Below, piece by piece: positions 9,572-19,579 of a stretch of 64,000 nt of DNA. The stretch lies in contig NKIZ01000001.1 of assembly GCA_002256425.1 (NCBI GenBank), positions 124,001-188,000 of the forward strand. The letters are read 5' to 3'. Position numbers and translations under genes: made by a program. The DNA is from Alphaproteobacteria bacterium PA2 (GTDB taxonomy: Bacteria; Pseudomonadota; Alphaproteobacteria; Caulobacterales; Caulobacteraceae). Below the pieces are notes generated by a model. The model was not told the origin of the DNA, made no database searches, and was given only the letters and a program-made list of their open reading frames with translations. Within the stretch, counting starts at the first letter, position 1, and each line of letters starts with the position of its first letter.

Positions 9572-11707
9572 ATGTTCGATATCAAACGCAAGACCATCGA
9601 GTGGGGCGGCAAGACCCTCACCCTCGAAACCGGCCGCATGGCCCGTCAGGCTGACGGCGCCGTTCTGGCCACCTATGGCGAGACCATGGTTCTGGCCACT
9701 GCCGTCTACGCCAAGAGCGCAAAGCCCGGCCAGGACTTCTTCCCCCTGACCGTCAACTATCAGGAAAAGTTCTACGCCGCCGGCAAGATCCCCGGCTCCT
9801 TCCCCCGTCGTGAAGGCGCCCCGAGCCAGAAAGAAACCCTGACCTCGCGCCTGATCGACCGTCCGATCCGCCCGCTGTTCGTCAAGGGCTTCAAGAACGA
9901 AGTCCAGGTGGTCTGCACCGTGCTGGCCCACGACCTGGAAAATGATCCGGACATCGTCGCCCTGGTCGCCGCCTCGGCCGCCCTGGTGATCTCCGGCGCC
10001 CCCTTCATGGGCCCGATCGGCGCCGCCCGCGTCGGCTTCATCAATGGCGAATATGTGCTGAACCCGACTCTCGACGAGATGAAGGAATCGGCCATGGACT
10101 TGGTCGTCGCCTCCACCAATGACGCCGTCATGATGGTCGAGTCCGAAATTCAGGAACTGAGCGAAGATGAAGTCCTGAAGGGCGTCATGTTCGCCCACGC
10201 CGGCATCCAGCCGGTGATCGACGCCATCATCGAACTGGCCGAGCACTCCGCCAAGGAGCCCTTCGACTTCACGCCGGACGACACCGACGCCCTGAAGGCC
10301 GAGATGAAGAAGCTGGTCGGCGCGGATCTGGCCAAGGCCTACAAGATCGTCGCCAAGGGCGAGCGTCAGGACGCCGTCGGCAAGGCCAAGGGCAAGGCCG
10401 GCGAAAAGTTCCTCAAGTCAGAGGCCAATCCCGACGGAATCGGCGCCGACAAGCTGGGCGCTGTGTTCAAGGAACTGGAAGCTGACGTGGTCCGTCGCAA
10501 CATCCTCGACACCGGCATCCGCATTGACGGCCGCACGGTGGACAAGGTCCGTCAGATCGTTTCGGAAGTGGGCGTCCTGCCCCGTGCACATGGCTCGGCC
10601 CTGTTCACCCGCGGCGAGACCCAGGCCCTGGTGGTCGCCACCCTGGGCACCGGCGACGACGAGCAGATGATCGACGCTCTCGAAGGCAAGTACTACGAGA
10701 AGTTCATGCTGCACTATAACTTCCCCCCCTTCTCGGTGGGTGAAACCGGCCGCATGGGCGCCCCCGGGCGTCGGGAAGTTGGTCACGGCAAGCTGGCATG
10801 GCGGGCAATCCGCCCCATGCTGCCTGCCCAGGAAGACTTCCCCTACACCATCCGTCTGGTGTCCGAGATCTTCGAGTCCAACGGCTCGTCCTCCATGGCC
10901 TCGGTCTGCGGATCGTCCCTGGCCCTGATGGACGCCGGCGTTCCCATGAAGAAGCCGGTCTCCGGCATCGCCATGGGTCTGATCCTGGAATCGGACGGCT
11001 TTGCAGTCCTGTCGGACATTCTGGGTGATGAAGATCACCTGGGCGACATGGACTTCAAGGTGGCCGGTACGGAAGACGGCATCACGTCCCTGCAGATGGA
11101 CATCAAGATCGCCGGCATCACCGAAGAGATCATGAAGAAGGCCCTGGCTCAGGCCAAGGACGGCCGCAACCACATCCTCGGCGAAATGGCCAAGGCGATG
11201 GAAGCGCCCCGCGCTGAACTGGGCGAGTACGCTCCGAAGATCGAGACCATCAAGATCCCGGTGGACAAGATCCGCGAAGTGATCGGCACGGGCGGCAAGG
11301 TGATCCGCGAGATCACCGCCGAAACCGGCGCCAAGATCGACATCGGCGAAGACGGCACCATCAAGATCGCGGCGGCGGAGCAATCCAAGATCGACGCGGC
11401 CAAGGACTGGATCAAGTCGATCGCCTCGGAGCCGGAACTCGGCGCCATCTACACCGGCAAGGTCGTGAAGATCGTCGATTTCGGCGCATTCGTGAACTTC
11501 TTCGGCGCCAAGGACGGCCTGGTTCACGTGAGCCAGATCTCCAGCGAGCGCGTCGCCAAGGTCTCCGACGTCCTCACCGAAGGCCAGTCGGTCAAGGTGA
11601 AGCTGCTGGGCTTCGATGATCGCGGCAAGACCCGCCTGTCCATGAAGGTCGTCGACCAGGAAACCGGTGAAGACCTTTCCAAGACCGAGGACAAGGAAGA
11701 AGCCTAA
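9572..11707 (+). CDS. pnp: Polyribonucleotide nucleotidyltransferase (PNPase)
   Basis: A phosphorolytic 3'-5' exoribonuclease and part of the RNA degradosome. The 711-residue protein has two RNase PH-like domains, the first from residue 10 and the second from about 310 ([13 protein letters not shown]), separated by the alpha-helical linker. A KH domain follows near 562 ([19 protein letters not shown]) and an S1 domain near 625 ([15 protein letters not shown]). AGAAGAGA precedes the ATG. It closes the rbfA-truB-rpsO-pnp cluster and is followed by a good terminator. Confidence 0.97.
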   Translation: MFDIKRKTIEWGGKTLTLETGRMARQADGAVLATYGETMVLATAVYAKSAKPGQDFFPLTVNYQEKFYAAGKIPGSFPRREGAPSQKETLTSRLIDRPIRPLFVKGFKNEVQVVCTVLAHDLENDPDIVALVAASAALVISGAPFMGPIGAARVGFINGEYVLNPTLDEMKESAMDLVVASTNDAVMMVESEIQELSEDEVLKGVMFAHAGIQPVIDAIIELAEHSAKEPFDFTPDDTDALKAEMKKLVGADLAKAYKIVAKGERQDAVGKAKGKAGEKFLKSEANPDGIGADKLGAVFKELEADVVRRNILDTGIRIDGRTVDKVRQIVSEVGVLPRAHGSALFTRGETQALVVATLGTGDDEQMIDALEGKYYEKFMLHYNFPPFSVGETGRMGAPGRREVGHGKLAWRAIRPMLPAQEDFPYTIRLVSEIFESNGSSSMASVCGSSLALMDAGVPMKKPVSGIAMGLILESDGFAVLSDILGDEDHLGDMDFKVAGTEDGITSLQMDIKIAGITEEIMKKALAQAKDGRNHILGEMAKAMEAPRAELGEYAPKIETIKIPVDKIREVIGTGGKVIREITAETGAKIDIGEDGTIKIAAAEQSKIDAAKDWIKSIASEPELGAIYTGKVVKIVDFGAFVNFFGAKDGLVHVSQISSERVAKVSDVLTEGQSVKVKLLGFDDRGKTRLSMKVVDQETGEDLSKTEDKEEA

Positions 11708-11733
11708 GGCTTCAACCTACCTCTGAAGATCAA

Positions 11734-11764
11734 GGGCGGTTGCGGCGACGCAGCCGCCCTTTTT
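11734..11764 (+). terminator. pnp terminator
   Basis: GGGCGG (11734-11739) pairs with CCGCCC (11754-11759), extended by TTGCG/CGCAG with one G-T pair, and is followed by TTTTT. It lies 27 bases after the pnp stop. Confidence 0.85.
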
Positions 11765-11843
11765 CATGTCCCGGCTCGTCCTTGAGCCTCGACGGGCGCC
11801 TTCCGTCGGCTTAGTGATCACTGATCATCTGGGGAGATTGAAC

Positions 11844-12698
11844 ATGGCGGGACGTCTGGACGGCAAGGTGGCGGTGATCACCGGCGGCGCATCGGGCATC
11901 GGGCTTGGAACGGTGGAGCTCTTCGTCGCTGAAGGCGCCAGGGTGGTGGCTGCCGACATCCAGGACGAAAAAGGCGCCATGCTGGAAAAGCGCTTCCCGG
12001 ACCGGGTGAAATACGCCCATTGCGACGTCACCCAGGAAGACCAGATCGCCGCCGCCCTGAACCTGGCGGACAGCGAATTCGGCGGTCTCGACATCCTGTT
12101 CAACAATGCCGGCATTTCCGACCGCATGACCACAGTGGCCGAGATCACGCCGGAAGGCTGGAGCTGGATCTTCGACATACTGGTCCGCGGCCCGGCCCTG
12201 GGCATCAAGCACGCCACGCCCCTCATGCTGAAGCGCGGCGGCGGCTCCATCATCAACACCGCCTCCATCGCCGGTCTGCAGGCCGGATATGGGCCGCTGG
12301 CCTATTCCACCGCCAAGGCCGGCGTCATCCACATGAGCCGGGTGGCGGCCGCCCAACTGACTCCGCAGGGCATAAGGGTGAACGCCATCTGCCCGGGTCT
12401 GATCGCAACCTCGATCTTCGGCGCCTCCTTCGGCATGCCCATCGAGGTCGCTGACCAGATGGCGGCCATGGTGGCCCAGAACGGCCAGATGGCCCAGCCG
12501 GTGAAGAAGGCCGGCCTGCCGGACGACATCGCCAAGGCCGCCCTCTACCTGGCGTCTGAGGACTCCGCATTCGTCTCCGGCACCCACATTGTCGTCGACG
12601 GCGGCATCACGGTGGGCGGACGGCATGCCTGGGACACCACCATGGCCTCGCCCTTCGCCACCATATTCGGCGGTGTCTTTCCCGAGCAGCCGGCGTGA
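11844..12698 (+). CDS. Short-chain dehydrogenase/reductase (SDR)
   Basis: A classical SDR of 284 residues using NAD(P). TGGASGIG at 13-20 binds the cofactor, Asp near position 39 (VVAADI) suggests NAD preference, FNNAG is present near residue 92, and the catalytic YSTAK lies near 155 with the preceding Ser in TASIAG. The C-terminal VSGTHIVVDGGI is typical. I chose the ATG at 11844 (GGGGAGA upstream) over an in-frame start at 11766. The substrate is unknown. Its stop overlaps the GTG of the next gene by three bases, so the two are translationally coupled. Confidence 0.88.
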   Translation: MAGRLDGKVAVITGGASGIGLGTVELFVAEGARVVAADIQDEKGAMLEKRFPDRVKYAHCDVTQEDQIAAALNLADSEFGGLDILFNNAGISDRMTTVAEITPEGWSWIFDILVRGPALGIKHATPLMLKRGGGSIINTASIAGLQAGYGPLAYSTAKAGVIHMSRVAAAQLTPQGIRVNAICPGLIATSIFGASFGMPIEVADQMAAMVAQNGQMAQPVKKAGLPDDIAKAALYLASEDSAFVSGTHIVVDGGITVGGRHAWDTTMASPFATIFGGVFPEQPA

Positions 12699-13612
12699 CA
12701 GAGGCGGGGCCTGCCGCCTGGGCGCGCCTGACGCCCAATGTACGCGGCGCCCTCTGGATGGTGGCGTCGGCCCTGGCCTTTACGGTCATGACCACCCTCA
12801 TCAAGTTCCTGGGGGCTGACTATCCGGCTGGTCTCCAGACCTTCTACCGACAGCTCGCCGGGTTCCTGATCCTGCTGCCGGTCATACTGCAAAGGGGCAA
12901 GGCGGTTTTCGCGACGTCCCGGCCGGGCATACTGATCTTCCGGTCTGCGGCGGGGACCATCGGCATGGTCCTGTCCTTCTACGCCTTCCAGAAGATGCCC
13001 CTGGCGGACGCCAACGCCCTGAGCTTCACACGCACCCTGTGGCTGGTGCCCCTGGCCGCCTTTGTGCTGGGTGAAAAGGTCGGTCCCTTGCGTATTGGCG
13101 CAGCGCTTGTCGGATTCCTGGGGGTTCTGGTCATGGTCAGGCCCGGCGCCGGCGGCCATTTCGCCATGGGGATTCCGGCCCTGGCCATGCTGGGATCATC
13201 CTTCCTCTTCGCCCTGACCATCACCGGCATGAAGGTGATGACCAAGGACCATGCGCCGATTGTCCTGCTGGTCTGGTCCGCCGCCCTGGGTCTGGTCCTG
13301 GCCCTGCCCGGCGCCTTCCTCAGCTGGCGCTGGCCGGCCTTACCCGACCTGATACTGCTGGGGGTCATGGGGGTGATGGGGACGGTCACCCAGGCCTGCT
13401 ATATCCGCGGCATGGCTGTAGGCGACGCCGCCGCCATGGCGCCGGTGGACTATATCCGGCTGGTCTTCTCGGTGCTTGCGGGCTTCATGCTCTTCCACGA
13501 GCTGCCTGGAATATGGACCCTGATCGGCGCCTTGATAGTCGTGGTCTCGACCCTGTTCATCACCTGGCGCGAGCACGTCACGGCGCGATTGCTCAGGTCT
13601 GCTGAAGCCTGA
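12695..13612 (+). CDS. EamA-family (DMT) transporter
   Basis: A drug/metabolite-type inner-membrane protein of 305 residues with two EamA repeats and about ten hydrophobic segments. The first repeat starts at GALWMVASALAFTVMTTLIKFLG and the second at MGIPALAMLGSSFLFALTI. It starts with a GTG overlapping the SDR stop. Substrates of this superfamily range from amino acids to nucleotides and cannot be told from sequence. Its last 20 bases overlap the 3' end of the convergent DUF1232 gene. Confidence 0.85.
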   Translation: MTEAGPAAWARLTPNVRGALWMVASALAFTVMTTLIKFLGADYPAGLQTFYRQLAGFLILLPVILQRGKAVFATSRPGILIFRSAAGTIGMVLSFYAFQKMPLADANALSFTRTLWLVPLAAFVLGEKVGPLRIGAALVGFLGVLVMVRPGAGGHFAMGIPALAMLGSSFLFALTITGMKVMTKDHAPIVLLVWSAALGLVLALPGAFLSWRWPALPDLILLGVMGVMGTVTQACYIRGMAVGDAAAMAPVDYIRLVFSVLAGFMLFHELPGIWTLIGALIVVVSTLFITWREHVTARLLRSAEA

Positions 13613-14015
13613 CCAGCAGGGCGTCGGCGGCCGCACGGTGGTGGGGCTTGAGATGGCGACCGACTATGGCGATCAAGGCGGCGAAGACCGCGGCGTCATC
13701 GGTGAAGCCAATCACGCCCAGAAAGTCCGGAAAGGCGTCTGTGGGCAGGACGAAATAGGCCAGGGCGGCCATCATCATGCCCTTGGCGCCCAGGGGCGTC
13801 TGGGGATCCCGGGCGCAATACCAGACCGATATGGCGTCCCTGGCGAAGGGAATGGAGGCCGCCACCCTGGCGATCTTGGGCAGAAAGCCCTGCCGGACCC
13901 GCTCCTCATTGACCCTCAGGGTCTGGGGAACCAGGGCCTTTGCCGGGTCAATCGGACCTTTTGCATCAAAACTGTCGTTATTGACGTCGGGTGAGGCTTT
14001 GGACTTGGCGCTCAT
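13593..14015 (-). CDS. YkvA/DUF1232 family protein
   Basis: The 140-residue protein carries the DUF1232 motif near residues 84-115 (ALAYFVLPTDAFPDFLGVIG, then FTDDAAVFAALI), a short hydrophobic hairpin found in many small membrane-associated proteins of unknown role. I chose the ATG at 14015; an in-frame TTG at 14036 is the alternative. Its 3' end overlaps the tail of the EamA transporter on the other strand by 20 bases, and the promoter region is shared with the divergent SDR. Confidence 0.8.
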   Translation of the reverse strand: MSAKSKASPDVNNDSFDAKGPIDPAKALVPQTLRVNEERVRQGFLPKIARVAASIPFARDAISVWYCARDPQTPLGAKGMMMAALAYFVLPTDAFPDFLGVIGFTDDAAVFAALIAIVGRHLKPHHRAAADALLVRLQQT

Positions 14016-14073
14016 CGGGCTAAAGGCTCGGGTCAACGGGACTTCATCTTAACGAGAACGGGAGCAAAGCGCC

Positions 14074-14853
<780 letters not shown>

Positions 14854-14859
14854 GCCCGA

Positions 14860-14891
14860 CCTGAGACGGGATCTGCCTGAGACGGGATCTG
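14860..14891. repeat. Two perfect tandem copies of a 16-base unit
   Basis: CCTGAGACGGGATCTG occurs twice head to tail (14860-14875 and 14876-14891), 7 bases after the SDR stop and just before the terminator. It is probably a recent slip duplication; no function is evident. Confidence 0.9.
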
Positions 14892-14895
14892 AATG

Positions 14896-14926
14896 ACGCC
14901 CCGGGCCGCAAGGTCCGGGGCGTTTT
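14896..14926. terminator. Terminator between convergent genes
   Basis: ACGCCCCGG (14896-14904) pairs with CCGGGGCGT (14915-14923) and is followed by TTTT on the plus strand. It ends the SDR transcript and, being symmetric in the stem, may also act on the minus-strand gene that ends 7 bases away. Confidence 0.8.
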
Positions 14927-14932
14927 CATGGG

Positions 14933-16435
14933 TCAGCGCCGCTTGCGTCCAGACAGCCCGCCCAGCATGCCGCGCATGATTTCCCGGCCGGCCGTGGACG
15001 CCACAGTGCGGATCAGCTGCTTGGCGAATGTTTCGGCCATGCTCTGACGCCCGCCCTGGCGGCCGAACACGACAGAAGCGGCGGAACCAGCCCACTCCCC
15101 TACAGGGTTTGAGTCCTTCTGAGGCGCTTCAGGCTGAGCTTCGGCGGTGGGAGCCTCCACCTGGGTCCGGACGTTCAGCCGTTCATAGGCCGACTCCCGG
15201 TCAACCACCTGATCATAGAGCCCCTTTACCGGGCTGCCGGCCATGACCTGGGCCCGCTCGGCGGGAGTCGCCGGACCGATCCGGGAATTGGGCGGACGGA
15301 TCATGGTCCTGGCCACCATGGTGGGGGCTCCCCTCTCGTCCAGCACCGAGACCAGGGCTTCGCCGACCCCGAGGGCCTGAATGGCCTCAGCCGTGTCGAA
15401 GGCGGGATTGGGGCGGAAGCTGTCGGCGGCGGCGCGCAGGCCCCTCTGCTCGACAGGGGTATAGGCCCGCAGGGCGTGCTCCACCCGGTTGCCCAGCTGG
15501 CCCAGCACGGTCTGTGGAATATCGGCCGGATTCTGGGTGATGAAATAGACGCCAATGCCCTTGGACCGGATCAGGCGGACAACCTGTTCGACCTTCTCCA
15601 GCAGGGCCTTGGGCGCGTCCCGGAACAGCAGGTGGGCTTCATCGAAGAAGAAAACCAGCCGGGGCTTTTCGGGATCACCCACCTCGGGCATCTGCTCGAA
15701 CAGCTCGCTCATCAACCAGAGCAGGAAGGTGGCGTAGAGCTGGGGATTGGAAATCAGCTTGTCGGCCGCCAGCAGATTCACATAGCCCCTGCCGGATCCG
15801 TCACAGCGCATGAGGTCGCCCAGGTCCAGGGCCGGCTCGCCAAACAGTCTGTCGCCACCCTGATCCTCCAGCACCAGCAGCTTGCGCTGGATGGTCGCCA
15901 CGGTCGCCGGCGCCACGCGGCCATAGCGGGCGCTGAGGTCTGCGGCGTGCTCGGAGACATAGTTCAGGGCCGCCTGCAGGTCCTTCATGTCCAGCAGCAG
16001 CAGGCCTTCTTCGTCTGCGGCGCGGAACACCACCGCCATGACGCCCTCCTGGACGTCATTGAGGTCCAGCATGCGCGAAATCAGCAGGGGGCCCATTTCC
16101 GACACCGTGGTGCGGATCGGATGCCCCTGATCCCCGAACAGATCCCAGAAGACCACCGGTGCAGCAGACGGATGCAGTTCAAGCTTCATGGACTGGGCCC
16201 GGGCCAGCATCTTCTCGTTCGGCGTGCCGGTCATGGAGATGCCGCTGAGATCGCCCTTCACGTCAGCGGCGAAGACCGGGACCCCGGCGTCGGAAAAGCC
16301 CTGGGCCAGGACCTGCAGGGTCACGGTCTTGCCGGTGCCGGTCGCTCCAGCCACCAGGCCATGGCGGTTGGCCCGGTCCAGGCGCAGATACTCAAAGTGC
16401 TCGGAATTGCCGATCAGTACGCCGTCATCGGCCAT
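14933..16435 (-). CDS. HerA-like ATPase, DUF853 (YjgR) family
   Basis: A 500-residue P-loop ATPase. Walker A GATGTGKT is at residues 30-37 and is followed by VFAADVKGDLSGI. Walker B with LVFFFDEAHLLF is near 260, and the sequence ends in a Gly/Arg-rich tail after a low-complexity linker at about 430-470. The family is related to the HerA/FtsK DNA-translocase group and is widespread, but its biological role is not known. AGGACAAG precedes the ATG on the minus strand. It follows the FAD oxidoreductase gene by about 65 bases. Confidence 0.88.
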   Translation of the reverse strand: MADDGVLIGNSEHFEYLRLDRANRHGLVAGATGTGKTVTLQVLAQGFSDAGVPVFAADVKGDLSGISMTGTPNEKMLARAQSMKLELHPSAAPVVFWDLFGDQGHPIRTTVSEMGPLLISRMLDLNDVQEGVMAVVFRAADEEGLLLLDMKDLQAALNYVSEHAADLSARYGRVAPATVATIQRKLLVLEDQGGDRLFGEPALDLGDLMRCDGSGRGYVNLLAADKLISNPQLYATFLLWLMSELFEQMPEVGDPEKPRLVFFFDEAHLLFRDAPKALLEKVEQVVRLIRSKGIGVYFITQNPADIPQTVLGQLGNRVEHALRAYTPVEQRGLRAAADSFRPNPAFDTAEAIQALGVGEALVSVLDERGAPTMVARTMIRPPNSRIGPATPAERAQVMAGSPVKGLYDQVVDRESAYERLNVRTQVEAPTAEAQPEAPQKDSNPVGEWAGSAASVVFGRQGGRQSMAETFAKQLIRTVASTAGREIMRGMLGGLSGRKRR

Positions 16436-16500
16436 GGTCTTGTCCTCGAAAAGCCCTCGTGGGTCAGCTTAGTGGCCAGACCGACGACGCGCCACCGGGA

Positions 16501-18084
16501 TCAGCGGCGAAGGTCCTTCAGGATTTCCCGCGCGGCGTTGTGGCCAGGCGCGCCCGTGACCCCGCCGCCGGGGTGGGTTCCGGCGCCGCACATGTAGAGA
16601 CCCTTGATCGGGCTGCGATAGGCGCCGTGACCCAGGACTGGCCTGGCCGAGAACAGCTGATCAAGGCTCAGCACCCCATGCATGATGTCGCCATTGACCA
16701 GCCCGAAGGTCCGCTCCAGATCCAGCGGACTGTTGATCTGGCGGCCAAGGACCGAGGCCCTGAAGCCCGGCGCCCACCTGTCCACTGTATCGATCATCAG
16801 GTCGGCGACCTCTTCGCGATGGTCATCCCAGCTGCGACCGCCGGACAGGACCGGCTGGACGTGCTGGCAGAACAGGCTGGCCACGTGCTGGCCGGGAGGG
16901 GCCAGGCTGTCATCCAGGGTGGACGGGATCAGCAGCTCGACAATGGGCTCCCTTGACCAGCCATCCTGCCGGGCATCGGCGAAGGCCCGCTCCATATAGG
17001 CCAGGCTGGGCGCCAGTATGATCCCGCCGGTCAGGTGATCGCCGGGTTCCGGCAGGCAGCTAAAGCGCGGCAGTTCGCTCAGCGCCACATTCATCCGGAA
17101 GGTGCCCGAGCCGGACCGGTAGCGGTCCATCCGCTCGTTGAAGTCGGCGGGCAGCAGGGCGGGATCCACCAGCTTTCTGTAGAGCAGTTGCGGGTGGATG
17201 TTGGACACCACGGTCGCCGCCTCGATCCGCTCGCCGGTTGAGGTGACGACGCCGCAGGCCCGGCCCTTCCGGGTCAGGACTTCCCCGACCGCCACCCCGG
17301 TCCGGATATCCACGCCCTTTTCCCGGCAGGCCGAGGCCATGGCCTGGGTGATGGCGCCCATGCCGCCGACCGCGTGACCCCAGGCGCCCTTCTTGCCGTT
17401 CACCTCACCGAACACATGGTGCAGCAGGACATAGGCCGAGCCCGGGGCGTAGGGGCTGGCGAAATTGCCAACAATCCCGTCAAAGCCCAGGACCGCCTTG
17501 ATCGGATCGCTTTCGAACCAGCCGTCCAGCCAGTCCCCCGCTGACTGGGAGAAAAGGGCGAGCAGGTCCCGCCGTCCGGTCACGTCCAGCTTCGAAAGAC
17601 GCCGGCCGATGACGGCGCTTTTCAGCAGTTCCGGAATGGCCTGGAACAGATTGCCCTGGGTCATGTCGGGCGGACTCTGCATCACCAGTTCGCGCAGGAC
17701 GTCGGCTATGGCCTCCAGCCGGTCATTGTAGGCGTCGAGCCGGTCAGCATCCCTCTGCGAGAACTTGGCGACTTCTGAATGGGTTCGACCATCCCCTGTA
17801 GCGAGATATCCGTTCTCCACCGGCAGGAAGTTGGAGACCTTGCGCTCCAGCACCTTCAGCCCGTGCCGGGGCAAATCCAGGTCGGCGATGACCCTGGGAT
17901 TGAGCAGGCTGACCGTGTAGCTGGCGACCGAATTGCGGAATCCCGGATGGAAGGTCTCGGTCACTGCTGCGCCGCCCACCACATCCCGACGTTCGAGGAC
18001 TGTAACCTTCAGCCCCCGCTCTGCGAGATACCAGGCGCAGACGAGGCCGTTATGGCCTCCTCCGATGAGGATGACGTCGGTCAT
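16501..18084 (-). CDS. Phytoene desaturase-like FAD-dependent oxidoreductase
   Basis: A 527-residue flavoprotein. The dinucleotide-binding motif is at the N terminus (ILIGGGHNGLVCAWYLAERG, glycines 8-10 and 13), followed by VTVLERRDVVGGAAVTE. The C-terminal FAD motif is GLYMCGAGTHPGGGVTGAPG. This arrangement matches the NAD(P)/FAD-dependent oxidoreductase group that includes PYROXD2 and carotenoid desaturases. No carotenoid genes lie nearby, so the substrate is unknown. About 200 bases separate it from the divergent AI-2E gene. Confidence 0.85.
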   Translation of the reverse strand: MTDVILIGGGHNGLVCAWYLAERGLKVTVLERRDVVGGAAVTETFHPGFRNSVASYTVSLLNPRVIADLDLPRHGLKVLERKVSNFLPVENGYLATGDGRTHSEVAKFSQRDADRLDAYNDRLEAIADVLRELVMQSPPDMTQGNLFQAIPELLKSAVIGRRLSKLDVTGRRDLLALFSQSAGDWLDGWFESDPIKAVLGFDGIVGNFASPYAPGSAYVLLHHVFGEVNGKKGAWGHAVGGMGAITQAMASACREKGVDIRTGVAVGEVLTRKGRACGVVTSTGERIEAATVVSNIHPQLLYRKLVDPALLPADFNERMDRYRSGSGTFRMNVALSELPRFSCLPEPGDHLTGGIILAPSLAYMERAFADARQDGWSREPIVELLIPSTLDDSLAPPGQHVASLFCQHVQPVLSGGRSWDDHREEVADLMIDTVDRWAPGFRASVLGRQINSPLDLERTFGLVNGDIMHGVLSLDQLFSARPVLGHGAYRSPIKGLYMCGAGTHPGGGVTGAPGHNAAREILKDLRR

Positions 18085-18288
18085 GGGATCAGATCAAGCC
18101 AGCGGAAACAGGTCAGACTTCAAGCAGCAAGACAGGCCCGACGTCAAACCTCTCCGCCTGCCGGAAGTTTCCATTGCAACCATTTCGCTGGCCGGAAACC
18201 ATTTGTTCGCCAAATCAGCGGCAGCGTCAGGGGCTGAGATCAGAGCTTCGCTCCGAAGCCCTGAAGTCCTGGGAGTCCTGTCCGACCC

Positions 18289-19365
18289 ATGGCCGACGCC
18301 ACAACCTCCTCCAGCCTTGAGCGCAACTGCCTGCTCATCCTTGCGGTGATCGCTTCGGGCGCCGCCGCCTATGTCCTGGCTGACATTCTGACGCCGCCGG
18401 CCCTGGCCCTCTTCCTGGCCATTGTGGTGGACAGTTTCGCCCGGGCCATAACCCGCAGGCTGAAATGGGTCAGCAATGCCGCAGCCATTCCCATGGCGAT
18501 CATCCTGTCCCTGCTGCTGTTTGGCGGCTCACTGCTGGTGATTGCGGAAAACGGCGCAAGCCTCGGAGCGAAGCTGGTCACCTATACGCCGCGACTGAAC
18601 GACCTCCTGGCCAAGGGCGCCAACGCCGTTCACGCCCACAATGTCCCGACCATGGCCGACGCCGTCGCCTGGCTGAACCCGGCCAAGTATCTCGGCGACA
18701 TCGCCAAGGGCGTTCAGGCCTTCGCCTCCAATGGCGTTCTGATCCTGATCTATCTGGGCTTCATCCTGGCGTCCAAGCGGGGGGTCGAGCGCAAGCTGGT
18801 CAGCCTGTCCCGCAACCGGACAGAGCGCCAGAGCGCCACCGAAGTCTTTGTCCGGATCCGTGACAGCGTGGAGCAGTATCTCTGGGTCCAGACCCTCACA
18901 GGCCTGATGATCGCCGCCGCCTCCTGGCTGATCATGACGCTGATCGGCCTCGACAACGCCGTCTTCTGGGCCTTCCTGATCTTCATCGCCTCCTATGTGC
19001 CCATTGTCGGCGGGGCGATCGGCATACTGGCGCCGCCGCTCTTCGCCCTGGTGCAGTTCGAAGGCATCTGGCCCGCAATCGTGGTGGCCGCAGGCCTGGG
19101 TGGCGTGCAGTTCGTGGTGGGCAATGTGATCCTGCCGCGCATGCAGGGCGACAGCCTGAACATCGACACAGTGATTGTCCTGCTGTCCCTGGCCTTCTGG
19201 GGCGCAATCTGGGGCGTGCCCGGCATGTTCCTGTCCACCCCCCTGACAGTCATCACCATGGTCATCTGCGCCCAGTTCGAAGGGTCCCGCTGGCTTGCGG
19301 TCCTGCTTTCGGCAGACGGAACGCCTGACAAACTTCGCGATCGAAAACCTGCGGCGGGGGCTTAA
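18289..19365 (+). CDS. AI-2E family transporter (PerM/TqsA-like)
   Basis: A 358-residue integral membrane protein with about eight hydrophobic segments, paired at the N terminus (LLILAVIASGAAAYVLADIL, ALALFLAIVVDSF). The family signature follows, with a central soluble part and the segment FLIFIASYVPIVGGAIGIL near residue 235. Named after E. coli TqsA, but members also export other small molecules or act as Na/H antiporters, so the substrate is open. It ends about 215 bases before the glutamate dehydrogenase gene. Confidence 0.82.
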   Translation: MADATTSSSLERNCLLILAVIASGAAAYVLADILTPPALALFLAIVVDSFARAITRRLKWVSNAAAIPMAIILSLLLFGGSLLVIAENGASLGAKLVTYTPRLNDLLAKGANAVHAHNVPTMADAVAWLNPAKYLGDIAKGVQAFASNGVLILIYLGFILASKRGVERKLVSLSRNRTERQSATEVFVRIRDSVEQYLWVQTLTGLMIAAASWLIMTLIGLDNAVFWAFLIFIASYVPIVGGAIGILAPPLFALVQFEGIWPAIVVAAGLGGVQFVVGNVILPRMQGDSLNIDTVIVLLSLAFWGAIWGVPGMFLSTPLTVITMVICAQFEGSRWLAVLLSADGTPDKLRDRKPAAGA

Positions 19366-19394
19366 CTTTGCCTGCAGGCTCCCCATCTCTGGGT

Positions 19395-19507
19395 GGCTCG
19401 ACACCCCTTCGAGCCCAAAATGCTCATAGAGCATCATGCCTCCTGAGGGCTCCGCCTCCCCCCCAGGGCGGGGCCAGACGCCGCCGGATACTCTCCTCCG
19501 GCGGCGT
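19395..19507. other. Cluster of three hairpins ahead of the glutamate dehydrogenase gene
   Basis: Three perfect stems lie in a row: GGCTCGA/TCGAGCC (19395-19415), ATGCTC/GAGCAT with loop ATA (19420-19434), and an 11-bp stem ACGCCGCCGGA/TCCGGCGGCGT (19478-19507). The third may terminate the upstream transporter gene, although only TT follows it. The small reading frame across this region is not convincing as a gene. Confidence 0.55.
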
Positions 19508-19579
19508 TCTCATGTCTGAACCTTCCCACTCCCTGCATTCGCCCCTCCTGACTTCACCCCAGGCGATCCGGACAAGCCC

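Noticed and set aside
13638..13994. 118-residue plus-strand frame over the DUF1232 gene
   Set aside because: Antisense shadow; the DUF1232 motif on the minus strand is clear.
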